Made by a program: the position numbers and the translations under genes. A stretch of DNA of 64,000 bases. Origin: Amphibalanus amphitrite. Lineage: Eukaryota > Arthropoda > Thecostraca > Balanomorpha > Balanidae. Location of the stretch: assembly GCF_019059575.1 (NCBI RefSeq), contig NW_024882716.1:1-64000 (forward strand). Reading direction: 5' to 3'. The notes beneath the pieces were generated by a model. That model was not told the origin of the DNA. It was given only the letters and a program-made list of their open reading frames with translations, and searched no databases. The number at the start of each line of letters is the position of its first letter. Position 1 is the first letter of the stretch. Positions 11,426-24,976 of this stretch are shown piece after piece.

Positions 11426-14000
11426 AAGGTCTCTAGAGTCTAGATCAGCTGCTCTACGTACCTCTAATTCAATCATCAGTAATCTTGCACTAAATTCATA
11501 AATAGGTCCCTCTGGGCTGGCTGGAATGTCCTTTCTGTTTTCTATGTTGCCCAACATAGGCACATGTGTATTTTATACTTGTATTAGATACCTACCTATT
11601 CTTGGTAAATGCTAGATTTTGGTATTAACAACTACCAATGGTCATTAATTGTTGTAAGTTGTTACCTATGAAATGTACTGGCCTCAGTTAACCTCACTTC
11701 ATTGATGATGCAGGCTCTCTATCTAAGCCCTAGATACAGCAGGCCCTTCAGCTTAGCCACTATACCACTAAATATTTGCATATTTGCATACTTGTGAAGC
11801 TTCATCAAATAAGTTATCATACCTATATCTAGATTCTAGTGTGATATTGAGTGATAGCTATCAGCTGTGACATCACTCAGTCTCCGTGCTGGATATCTCC
11901 ATCCCATGAAAAAAAACTTTGTGTTCTCATCATGTGAGATGTTGATTCTCACACTCACATTGACTCTGATGGGTGACTGAGTGGACTTGCTGACTCTCAA
12001 TATCATTCTCTGATGCCTATGCAGTATTACTTGTGACTGCAATGCAAAAAAAACTGTGTAGTGCAATTTTGCATTCACATTTTGCATGCTATGCTTCCTA
12101 ATGAAGCAAATTGATTGATGGTATTGTGAGACTAGTATGACTGTTGAACCAGTGCCTTGGCACCAGGACCAGCAATGGACTCCTTTTTAACCTTGTGTGG
12201 ATGGATGGATGAGCACCTCTAGTGCCTAGCCTCATGGCTGTTTTACCAAGTTTTAATATGAATGGAGTGTCTGAGCACTGCAGTGAACTGAAGAATGAGT
12301 GGACACTACAGTGCCTGGCTTGGCAGAAAAGCCATTTTATCCTTTTAATCTGTGTGGGATATGAGTGAGCGCTTTGCGCCCAGGCCAGGCAGAATGGTCT
12401 TTTTATGAATGCTATAATGAAGAATGAATGTGATGACTGTACTGCTACTAAGGTTTACTGTGGACCTGATGTTTGTAGCAGGCCTACCTATTCAAAGCCT
12501 GGGCTGAGATGAACTGATGAGTTTGTTGAGATTCATCCATATCATTCATCAGAGTTCAGTTACTTAGCTTAAAGTATAAATGGTAATTCCATATATATAA
12601 CTGGAATGCTGATCTCCTGCCGCTGACTGTCTTTTGTGCACAGCTGAGCAAGTGCTCCATTGCTATTGAGCATAAGAGCTTGGCTTTGCAAGCTCAATTG
12701 TATGTCACCCTAGTTCTTCACTGTGTTCTTTCAAATCATTCTTTTCCCAGCCAGCCCGGGGGTCCTAACCTGAATGTGGTGCTCCAAACATTGGTTTCAA
12801 CTCACCATTGTATGCTATTGTGCTGGCCTTTGCCCTGTCCCAGTGTGGCTCTCGAGATCCTGCAGTGGCTGCCCCATGGCCTCTCGTTGGTCGCGGGTGT
12901 GGTCCATGTGTTTCCCTTTGTTGGCGGCCTCCGAACTGTCTGGTTGGGTACGGGCGTGGCCGTGGGGTCGTGGCCGCTCTCGGTCCGGGGTCTTTTCCTC
13001 CTGGGTGCGCTGGCCCCGTCCGGTTGGGGGCCCTCCTGGCCCGCCCGTGGCCGGCGGCGCCCTCGTGGTGCTGGCGCGCTGCGGGGGTGCCCCCGACCGT
13101 GGGCGGTTCCTGGGGGGCTGTGCGCCGGGTGGGGTTCGCGCGCCGGGGGGTTATGGCGTCCGGGGCGGGGGCGGCCGCGGTGCCGCCGCTGTCGCGCAGG
13201 GCTTTTTACGGGCCACTGCTGGGTGGTGCTCCGGCTGGCTCGACCATACGGCTACCGCTAGGTGGTGTAACAAGACGTCTACAGATGGCGGTAGTGTAGA
13301 TGCGTACTACATAACACTACTATTATGTATAACTTATATAAGGTATATAAAATATAGTGAACATGCAACCAGTGTGAACTGATGCCTATTAAAGGCACAT
13401 GATGTAATAATAGGTACACAGATACTAGTAGAATGTACTCAAACCAGTACTATAACTTTCAAATATTATTATTCAGTGCTTGCATGCACACAAATAATAT
13501 CACTATATATAATAATATGTAATATAATAATACCACAAATACCACCACATCAAAATGTTTGTACGCTTACAAATATCACACAATATATCGTATTAAATAT
13601 CAAACTGAATGAGTAAACAAAAGGCAACAGAGGCATAGTGGTATGCATATGCCTGTGTCTTTGTGCACGCATGCATGTGTGCTGCCTGATATGTGTACAT
13701 TTGATGTATGTCACAAGTTTAAGCAATATTGGGTACATATAATCTGAGTATATTGATGCTTATGTAGAAATCTCTACATATATTTGCTCTTATTGTATTT
13801 GGATACACCGATGCTACTGGTGTACCCATATCTGTAATGAAAATAACCCTACTCTTTATAATTTACAAAACCTTACTGATACAAATGACACTTATTGTTC
13901 ATCAATTCGTGTGAAAGTGATTAGTGATTACTCATTCCAAACACCAAATGCTAGTGATTTCAACTTCAATTTTTTTTTCAAATACTACTTGTAGTAGTTA
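11426..14000 (+). other. Spacer between LINE ORF1 fragment and ORF2
   Basis: 2.6 kb with no convincing coding sequence. 11,426-12,680 is moderately AT-rich and holds loosely repeated strings of the GAGCAC..CAGTGCCTGGC type between about 12,140 and 12,420, suggesting old tandem units. 12,840-13,260 is an abrupt GC-rich, G-over-C-skewed island with three overlapping open frames of 160-200 codons and no recognisable protein. After 13,270 the sequence turns sharply AT-rich, like ORF2. If all of this is one LINE, the spacer is unusually long for CR1/L2 elements; the alternative is two independent insertions. Confidence 0.45.
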
Positions 14001-17000
14001 ATGCCATTAAATATTGTTAGTGAAGCTGATTCGCATAGGCTGTATCAGAAAAGAATCAATCCCTTTCATGGCATTGGAAATAACTTTGACCCAGAAACTC
14101 AAAGAAAGTTTGAGAACATTATCACTGAATGTAAATACTATACCATTAGTGTTGATGATTCAAGACCTGATAATTCTGATACTGTATTTTCTGACAAACT
14201 CTCAGTTATACATTTAAACGTGAGATCCATTCTCAATAATGAGAAGTTTGAGTCCTTCCAAACATTTCTACACTCAGCTGGTGTAAAATGGGATATAATA
14301 TGTGTGTCCGAAACCTGGCTCAATAGTGATATTGAAAACATGCGAACCATACCTGGTTATTCTGCTTTCTTTGAAAGCAGGATAGGAAAAACTGGTGGAG
14401 GAGTGGCCATTTATGTTTGTAACAGTCGCATAAGCTCATGTACTAGAATCCAAATGAACGTTTTGGAAGGCACAGAATCATTATTTGTAAAATGCGAACT
14501 ACCTGGTACAAAGATAATCATAGCTCAAATTTACAGACCACCTGATGTGAATCAGGCTATATTCATTGATTTCCTGGATACAGTATTAGAATCACTCTCA
14601 AGAACTCAAACTCGCTGTACATGCCTTGTCACTGGTGACTTCAACTTTGACCTTTTTGAAATTGACAATGATGAATCTACTCGTGAATTTTTTAATATCT
14701 TTACATCGTATGGATTTCTACCTTCAATATGCATGACAACGAGAGAGGGAGATAAAAAATGTTCCCTGCTCGACAACATATATTGTAACAATATAGATAA
14801 TGCCAACAGCGCTGGCATCATTTATGATGACCTTTCAGATCATTTTCCCATTTACCTGACACTCAACATTCATGCATCAGAAAAACAGAAACAAAGGAAA
14901 GAAATACGATCTTTTGACTATAGGAAGATCATTGATTTTAAATCATACCTCCAGACTACACTACGAGACTTCACCAATATAACAGATCCAGACACAGCTT
15001 GTGAAACCCTTTTAGAAGCATATACAACAGGGATAGATAGGTATAGTGTTACCTATAGACCCACAAGAAAAAATACCCCCATCAAGCCATGGATTAGTCC
15101 AGGTATTCTAGCTTCCATTAATAGAAAAAACATACTATTTCTACAAAAGAACAAACATCCAAGTCGAGAAAATATAGCAATATACAACAAGTATAGAAAT
15201 ACCCTTAACAACATTTTAAGGGAAGCAAAAAAGATGTACATAAAAAGCCAGCTTCAAAATGCAGACCTTAAGAAAACATGGGATATTCTAAGGGACCTGA
15301 CCAAAGGACCATCTGCCAGGTCAGACCTGCCAAACACCTTCCATACTTCTGATGGAAATCTTGAAGGACCTCAGCAAATTGCTGATGGGTTCAATACCTT
15401 CTTTACAAATGTTGGAAAAGAATTAAGAAATAAAATACATCATAATGATGTAGATCCCTTGCAATATATACCCCAATTTACGGGTAACAACTTGAACTCA
15501 TTACCCCTTACCAATGATGAAGAAATAACAGGTATAGTCAATAACATGAATATGGTAGGTGGAGGGCATGATAAACTAAATACAAAAATATTTAGAGCCA
15601 CCTATTCCTCCATCATGTTAGAAATTGTTCATTTTATGAATCTTTGTCTGCAGGAAAGCACTTTTCCTAAGCTTTTGAAACTTGCCATTGTGAAGCCAAT
15701 TCTTAAGACAGGTAATAAACAACAGTTTAATAACTATCGGCCAATATCACTTCTACCTGTTATTTCCAAATTATTGGAAAAGCTTATACACAAACGACTG
15801 GATGATCACTTAACAACAAACAGCATACTTAATATAAATCAATTTGGATTTAGGAAAGGTATGGGCACACACATGCCCATATCACTCATCCAGGAAAGGA
15901 TTACAAATGCATTTGAAGCAAATAATATTGTGTGCGGACTCTATTTGGATATTCGGAAAGCATTTGACACAGTTAATATTAATGTTTTATTAAACAAAAT
16001 CAAATGTTATGGAATCAAAAGTAAAGCATATGATATGATAGTATCATACTTGAGTGATCGATCCCAATGTGTACAGATTAACGGTGTCAGATCAAACACA
16101 TTGCCAATTGATATGGGAGTCCCTCAGGGATCTATTCTGGGGCCTCTTCTGTTTATCCTTTATATAAATGATTTTCCAAACATAAGCAAGGAGTTCAATG
16201 CATATTTGTATGCAGATGATACCGCAGCCTTTATGGAATGTAAAGATATAGCAAAATTACAAGATACTGTGGACACAATTATGCCCAAAATATCAGAATG
16301 GTTTTCTGCTAACCAACTCTCGATAAATACTGATAAAACTTCTTATCAGATATATTCAAACAAAAGAGATAGACAAGAAATAAGGTTGAAACTAAATGGA
16401 GTAGAGATAAAAAGCTCTAAAAGTGTAAAATACCTTGGAATGTTTATTGATGGCGATTTTAAGTGGAATACTCATATAAATAAGCTATACACTACATTGT
16501 GTAGAAATGTTGGTATCATTACCAAAGTGAGGTACTTTTTAAACACTGAACACTTATTATTACTCTACAATTCTCTATTTTTGTCATACGTCAATTATTG
16601 TTGCTATATATATAGCAATACTTATACTTCAACTCTATCCAAAATTGAAAAGATTCAAAAGAGAGTTGTCAGAATTATAGATGGGCAGCCAATGATGGCT
16701 CATACGGATCCAATTTTCAAAAAACTAAAACTCCTTAAAATTAAGGATGTGGCACATCAGCAAATGATACTTATCCTGCATAGAAAAATATGCAACAATT
16801 TACCACATGGATTCGACCAATTGTTTAGATTTCATCCTTCACTCAGAAACATTCGTAATGTAAAACACTTCGAAGAAATATTCACTTTCAAAAAATATAA
16901 AACTCATACTTTGTCATGGACAGGTCCTAGAGTGTGGAACAATGTCATGACCTCGATCTTTCCTCACGTTCAGTCTGTGCCATTTGCCAAAAGCACAATA

Positions 17001-17039
17001 AAAAAGCTAGTTAAAAATCATTATATCAATCAATACTGA
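14001..17039 (+). CDS. LINE ORF2: endonuclease and reverse transcriptase (CR1/L2 group)
   Basis: A 1,012-aa intact polyprotein of a non-LTR retrotransposon. Residues ~67-290 form an apurinic-type endonuclease: HLNVRS (N73), SETWL (E104), GYSAFFESR..GGGVAIYV, IYRPP, GDFNFD (D213, N215) and SDHFPI (D280, H281). Residues ~550-830 form the reverse transcriptase: KLAIVKPILKTG, NYRPISLLPVISKLLEKL, QFGFRKG, LDIRKAFDTV (D650), GVPQGSILGPLLF and YADD (737-740). The C-terminus has the family signature WTGPRVWN and no RNase H. All visible catalytic residues are present with no stop or frameshift, so it could be active or recently active. The ATG at 14,001 is preceded by an in-frame TAG (13,995). The coding strand is AT-rich, unlike the GC-rich flanks. 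The protein nicks target DNA and copies its RNA in place. CR1/L2 versus a neighbouring clade needs a tree. Confidence 0.95.
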   Translation: MPLNIVSEADSHRLYQKRINPFHGIGNNFDPETQRKFENIITECKYYTISVDDSRPDNSDTVFSDKLSVIHLNVRSILNNEKFESFQTFLHSAGVKWDIICVSETWLNSDIENMRTIPGYSAFFESRIGKTGGGVAIYVCNSRISSCTRIQMNVLEGTESLFVKCELPGTKIIIAQIYRPPDVNQAIFIDFLDTVLESLSRTQTRCTCLVTGDFNFDLFEIDNDESTREFFNIFTSYGFLPSICMTTREGDKKCSLLDNIYCNNIDNANSAGIIYDDLSDHFPIYLTLNIHASEKQKQRKEIRSFDYRKIIDFKSYLQTTLRDFTNITDPDTACETLLEAYTTGIDRYSVTYRPTRKNTPIKPWISPGILASINRKNILFLQKNKHPSRENIAIYNKYRNTLNNILREAKKMYIKSQLQNADLKKTWDILRDLTKGPSARSDLPNTFHTSDGNLEGPQQIADGFNTFFTNVGKELRNKIHHNDVDPLQYIPQFTGNNLNSLPLTNDEEITGIVNNMNMVGGGHDKLNTKIFRATYSSIMLEIVHFMNLCLQESTFPKLLKLAIVKPILKTGNKQQFNNYRPISLLPVISKLLEKLIHKRLDDHLTTNSILNINQFGFRKGMGTHMPISLIQERITNAFEANNIVCGLYLDIRKAFDTVNINVLLNKIKCYGIKSKAYDMIVSYLSDRSQCVQINGVRSNTLPIDMGVPQGSILGPLLFILYINDFPNISKEFNAYLYADDTAAFMECKDIAKLQDTVDTIMPKISEWFSANQLSINTDKTSYQIYSNKRDRQEIRLKLNGVEIKSSKSVKYLGMFIDGDFKWNTHINKLYTTLCRNVGIITKVRYFLNTEHLLLLYNSLFLSYVNYCCYIYSNTYTSTLSKIEKIQKRVVRIIDGQPMMAHTDPIFKKLKLLKIKDVAHQQMILILHRKICNNLPHGFDQLFRFHPSLRNIRNVKHFEEIFTFKKYKTHTLSWTGPRVWNNVMTSIFPHVQSVPFAKSTIKKLVKNHYINQY

Positions 17040-17365
17040 TTAATTTAGCTTGATACATCTTATAATTCAAAGATAGGTACTTCAACCATAGGTACCTACC
17101 AAACGCTGATATGCCTGTATGTGACAGTTGTATGTGTAATGTGTATGTATGCTTGTGTAGGCATACATAGGTGTATGTATCCGTCCGGTATATGTGTAAT
17201 ATGCAGTATGTGTATTTTACTCATTTTTAGTGTTTTGCTAAATGTCACCCTGCCTGCCCGGGCACTTGGAGCGCCCGACAACAAGCCTTGCTTCGTGGGG
17301 TGCTCCGAGTGTCTGGGCTAACGGACCCACATGCATGCCTAGACCAGAGTATTATGATGATGATC
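17040..17365 (+). mobile_element. LINE 3' untranslated region and tail
   Basis: After the ORF2 stop come about 180 bp of AT-rich GTATGT-type DNA, then a GC-richer block (17,245-17,340) and finally TTATGATGATGATC (17,352-17,365). A short ATG/TGA microsatellite is a common 3' terminus for CR1/L2-type elements, so I place the end there by inference. No poly-A tail is seen and I could not find a target duplication. Confidence 0.5.
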
Positions 17366-19591
<2,226 letters not shown>

Positions 19592-19975
19592 TTCCTTTCC
19601 TTCCTGCCTCTATATCCACGACTCGTCGGCTGCTGCTCTCCGCCTGCCTTTGTCTCATCCTCACTCCGTCCCTTTGCCCTTCTCGCTCTCCCTCTCAGCG
19701 GCACTCTACCCGGACCGCCACAGGGCCCATCATCGCAGCCATCACTGGCCCCCGGAGCACAATCAACAACGTAACCGATCGCACCCGCGAGCGCCGTTAC
19801 CTAATTACAAAAATCGGCCGCACTTCGCCACTTTGTGATCCTATTAGTTGGGGCGATTATGTAAATTCTCCCGTCGCGGCCATTGGTTGGCGAGCTGTTA
19901 GCGCGAGCAGGGGACGGGCCTCGGGAGATATGGGCCGGTCGAGCGCGGGATCACGGAACGAGGAGCGAGAGATAC

Positions 19976-20222
<247 letters not shown>

Positions 20223-23200
20223 GGAAGGAGAGCGCTAGAGAAGCAAACTGCAAAACGGCGCACGTCCTCACAGCAGCCAGCAGGTCCGTCATCTGACGGA
20301 GGATGTGACTGACTGTATGTACGCATAATATCATTGATGAATTGAGCAGAAAATTCAGATTTCGTCCACCTTTTACGAGCGTCGAACAGTTCCACTAACT
20401 AGGCCTGAGGGAGCCTCCACTTGCAGTAAGAGGGAACTGGGAGTTGGGACTGAGAGCCCTCACCCTGCACCTTCAGTCGGCAGGCATTGGAACTTGGGAG
20501 AGACCCTATACCTGCAATGAGTTGGAACAACAAGAATCAATTGAGCTACTACTTGCTGCCAGTGGGAACTGTTGCAATCAATGGGAGCCGGGAGAGCCCA
20601 GTCGAAGTCAGCAGAAGCTGCTAATTGCTAAAGCCTCTCCCCCAGTCAATGGTGTCTGGCTGTTAGAGGCCCGAGAGCCTGCAGTCACCTCACCACTGTG
20701 ACCTAGCAGAGCCATGTGGGCCCCAACAAAGCAGTCACTGGGAGCTGCAAACACCCCTCTCTGCAACCAGAAGTCGGACAGCCCGACAGCCGAGCCCGCC
20801 GCGGAAACACACCAGTGACAGCGCCATCGGTCACCGCTGCGGGCCCTCTGATGGTGCCGCCCTGCTGTAATTGCGACCAGATTATCTGCCAGCTGCCGTA
20901 AAGCGACAGCCCTAAATGCACTCTATAAAGACATCAATGGATTTATTGCACCGCCGTTAGAGCTGAAGTTAACATCAATTTCTGTCGGTCGGTGCTACTC
21001 TTTTCGCCAATCGTGGCCGGCTTACGGTCTGATTGCGGCATTGTTCGCTGGGGGGCCGGCTGGCTGTGTGAACCTTCTGTCCGTGATAGGAGCGATATCT
21101 GGCGGCGCCCGTAAAAACCGAGTCGATCGGATGGCGTCAGCGCGCCGTCCCCTCGGTCCCGTGCACACTGCACAGCCCATTTGTGCTCGTTACCGTCATT
21201 TGCAAATATTATTCGCAATCAGATTCAATTCTTTCAATCTGGGGATCCGGCCGGTGCTGCTGAAAATAGCGATGATTGCCATCGATCGTTTGTGTTCAGT
21301 TTTCCCTCAGCCTTTAGCGGTGAGCGGGTGAAATTGGACCCCTTGTGACGTCAGCACAGGTAACGTGAATATACCACATCAGCTTTGAGGAACTGGTAGA
21401 ACACTGCCCTGTCAGGCACGAAATAGTCTTGTTGACAGCAAGTGTGTTTTAATGAGGTTAAATAAATAAACAAATAAATACTTATATAAGTTATGATTGC
21501 CACCTGCTTATCACAGGGGAGTATGAAGGTTCCATGAAGCGAGTACGAAGCATGAAGTAAGTATATGCTATTGAGTCAAGGCCTTCGTATTACCTATATA
21601 TTCGGAAACGTCTTTATCATCTCTTCCGTTCCCAAGGCTTAAACGAATTAAACAAAGGCGGTACGAAGCAACGAATAAATCATATGTTTCATCATACCTA
21701 GACGAAAATTTACCTTTCACGCCCATGAAAGTTTACTTGATGCGAGTGGGCTTAGAAAACACCTGTGTCTGATTACATGTAACCATTGTGCACCTGTGAG
21801 ATAAATTATATGATGCAGTAGGTAAATAGGTATGTATGCAAGGTGCCTTATATCTGGTGACTCGTGTCCGTACACGTGTGTCCCTGTCCACTGTGTCCGC
21901 ACAGGACAGCGGTGTAGCCACAGCGCCGCCGGCGGACAGGGCCGCGCCACTAATTGGCGACCCTGCGGCGGTGGCGCGGCCCGCACCCTGAACACAGGAC
22001 AACACCTCGCGGCGCCGTCCGGCGCGCTCGCGCCACCGTTCGTGGCCCGCCACTTGGCGCCATTACTGTCCGACCAAATTACACAGCGGGTTTTGGCGCG
22101 GCCGGGCGACAGCTGCCGGTGTGCTCAGTTAGCGCGTGATGAGGGCAGCCGCCGCCCTGGGCGTACCAGGAATGAGCCGCGGGCGCGGAGCGACCCGACC
22201 CCGGGCGCCGCCGCCGCCGCCGCCGCCCCCGCCCAGTCAAAGTGCCGCCGTCCCGCTGTTAAATAACGCAAATCAAAACAATGCCGTGATCATTAGCGGT
22301 TTGGGCAGCTCTGATTGCGGTAATGAATGATGTCTGGGGCGGCGGAGGACGCTCGGCCGCCCCCGCCCCCGCCCCCGCCCGCGCCTTCAGTCGCCCGAGA
22401 TTAAAGGGTGTAGGTAAGACGCCCGACCGGCTCCAGTCTCCTCACTGATCAGCCTCGATATTAGTCGTGTGCTTAGCTCCTAGCAGAGAGCCGTAGGGCC
22501 TCGACACAGGGCAATGGGTCCGAGTTTCAGTAGAGGGTCATGTCATGGGGGGGTGGGTGGGTTAAGGCGGAGTGTTCAACACCTGTGCGCGTTCAACGCC
22601 CAGCACAGCAGACGACACTCAACAGCGCTATTTATGACTCAATCAACCTTACAGAACAAGACAAAATATACAAAGCCTTCAGCAAAACCTTTGTTCACCG
22701 ATGACCATAAATTTTAATTTGTCGTTGCTCCTTCTTGGGAGGTCTCTATTAGGCCGCGCTGTCTCGTAAAAAGGGATTTGGTCTGACATTGTCTCATTTT
22801 TCGGCACTAGCACCGGCTTTAGCGCGGTTCGGGGATCGCGGTGCCATCAGATACCGGCCGGCCTCCGGACGGGCTACCACACAGGAATGCCACGCCATAA
22901 AAAGGAACACCTCTTGGCCGGCAGATATGCGTCGGCCATGCGCATTTGTCACAGCCCTCTACTCCAGGAAGGGCGGCCCGAGCGGCTGCCGGCCGGCGCG
23001 TTGGCAACAGCGCGCGCCTGGGAACACGGTGCGTCATCGGGTCAGAGCGTCATCCTGCCGCCGCCATCGGGCCAGCACCGAACAGGTTTGACTTCTGAGC
23101 AGCTCGGCGCGGCCATACCTATCAGCCGGCGCCGTATGACAAGTGGCCGGGGTCGGCAGACGCCGCGAGCATGGACGCTGTCACGGCGCGGCGCCGGGCG

Positions 23201-23646
23201 AGCGGCGGCGCTGTCGGCACAGGGGTGTCGGTGACGGACGGCCCACGTCGGTGACGGGCCATCCGACACGGTAGTGCGGGGATAGAGAGGGTTCTGCGGC
23301 TGCTCAGAGACCCGGCCGACTGGTCAGAGTTGTCGGAGCGGGGTGACAGCTGACCATGAGCCACTCGACAACAGCGCTGATCGGTGACTAGACCTAATCC
23401 AGCCCACCTCAGTCGCTTGCTGCCTCAATGTGGCCATTTCTAGCCTCTCCCTGATGACTAAACAAGGCTCACCCCGAGCAACCACCACACCTGTCCAAAT
23501 AGAATTACTGTGAAATTCGTCAATGGCCGTGAATGGATCGATTCGTTAAGCAGAATCATGAACAGGCCTTTTGTAATGACGCTGCTCTCTCGTGACGTTT
23601 CTCGTTTTCATTACTCCATCGCGGCCATAGGTGTAGCAACGTATCT
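20223..23646. other. Unique intergenic DNA, no gene seen
   Basis: 20,400-20,700 contains loosely repeated CAGTGGGAACTG-type strings. 21,346-21,353 is a TGACGTCA palindrome. AT-rich with AAATAAATAAACAAATAAATA near 21,460. 21,900-22,420 is CpG-rich with a (CCG)n run near 22,207-22,227 and CCCCCGC repeats near 22,360; ATTAGCGG and GTAATGAATG motifs occur near 22,290. The longest frames (144 codons at 21,832; 115 at 22,887) are Ala/Arg/Pro-rich without recognisable domains. Confidence 0.45.
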
Positions 23647-23706
23647 CTTTGGTGAAGGATACCTTTCACCAAAGTTTCAGATTGGTGAAGGATCCTTCAC
23701 CAATCT
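23647..23706. repeat. Two adjacent palindromes
   Basis: CTTTGGTGAA... TTCACCAAAG (23,647-23,674; 10-bp arms) is followed five bases later by a perfect 28-bp palindrome centred on GGATCC with half AGATTGGTGAAGGA (23,679-23,706). Both share GGTGAAGGAT, so the second may be a duplicate of the first. Function unknown. Confidence 0.85.
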
Positions 23707-23787
23707 TGGACAATGCAAGGGAGGGTCTTCACCTACCTATGCTTAGAACTACTGGATTCGACGGTTGATCAAATGTCTGTTTTTTAA

Positions 23788-24972
23788 CCCGCGCCCGGCT
23801 GGGGGTCCTGGATTTCCACGTCCTGCTGGGGGGGGGGGGGGTGTTTGAACACCCCCCCCCCCTTCTAACTCGGCTCCTGGGCCACGTAGCGATACGCAGA
23901 AGGCGGCGTTCGAAAGAGCGCCAAAAATAATGAAGAAATCACTTCGGTCACTTTTTTGGTCAGGTCAAAGGTCAGGTCACCAGAGGTCATTGAAGGCAAA
24001 ATTTCGCCGAGTTCCAGGTCGAATGTCGACAATTTCCAAGAAACCAACGCATAGCTCGGGAACCAATAGAGCTACAGCGCCACGGAAAAGCGCATTCGAT
24101 AGCCCTATTAACGCCCTTTCTGAGTAATTCTCTCAGGTTTGACCTAACGTCAACGGTTTTGCCTGCAGGGGGCAAAAACTGCAAAAATAGCCGATTTTTT
24201 CGGAAAGTTTTTCTGCAATAACTTTTGACCCAAGCCTTGTACGAGCTTACTTTTACCGGCATCGAGTTCCTCTCGTCAAGACGCATCGAATGAACTATAA
24301 CTTGACCTTGAAAGGTCAACTTGAAAATTTGACCTCAGGTCAAGGTCATGACCTGACCGGACATTGTCATGTTGCATATTAGTGGATCTGTATCGTCGAG
24401 CTGAACATATATAAGGCGTTTTCATCGCTCTAGCATGCCTCTTTCAAAAGTTAGTCGCAAAAAACTGTTAGATACCATTCGTGACCTGAGATGACCTTAG
24501 GGGCATAAACAGGGGTCACGGGTGCCGTTTTCATGTTCAGTGTGTCAAAGTTACTTGTAATTTAGTGTTTGAGAGTGTTTAGAATGACTTTTGTCCGAAA
24601 AAGACGGTTTTGAATTTTCTCCCATTGACTTATAATACCTAGAGAGGTCGCAAAATTGACCCGACCTTAGGTCACCGATATGAAAATTCCGAATTTTGTA
24701 CATACTGTTGCACTTATCAATTGCTGAAAGCTTCAAAGCGATCCGTCACTTGGTGTAGCTATGGCATACATTGAAACATTTTATGATGTGTTTATGAAGT
24801 GAGGTCACTTGTAGCGACCTGGTGACCTGACCTTGAAGGACCCTGGTCTGAAATTTTCACAAAATGTATAAAATTGATAGATGATAAGGTGCCGCCGTTT
24901 TTCAGATATCCGCGAAAACCGCAGGGGGGGGGGTGTTCAAAAACCTCCCCCCCCCTCCCAGCAGGGCGCGGG
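23788..24972 (+). mobile_element. piggyBac-like non-autonomous element, family A, copy 2 (complete)
   Basis: 1,185 bp flanked by TTAA at 23,784-23,787 and 24,973-24,976. Ends are CCCGCGCCC... and ...GGGCGCGGG. TTAA target duplication with CCC-starting ends is the hallmark of piggyBac elements; no transposase is encoded, so it is non-autonomous. Subterminal G/C hairpins lie at both ends (poly-G then GTGTTTGAACAC then poly-C at ~23,828-23,862; poly-G/GTGTTC/poly-C at ~24,925-24,958). The interior has clusters of AGGTCA/TGACCT, including AGGTCAAAGGTCAGGTCACC near 23,970 and TCAAGGTCATGACCTGACC near 24,340, and a TATATAAGG string at ~24,411. Same family as 1-516 and 62,763-63,906. Confidence 0.85.
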
Positions 24973-24976
24973 TTAA

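Noticed and set aside
12680..13382. Three overlapping frames of 163-202 codons
   Set aside because: All three plus frames are open at once because the island is GC-rich; the products are Gly/Arg/Trp-rich with no domain.
23865..24319. Short frames resembling those at 124-465
   Set aside because: They are the same non-coding segment of a repeated TTAA element; stops and substitutions differ between copies and no transposase motif exists.
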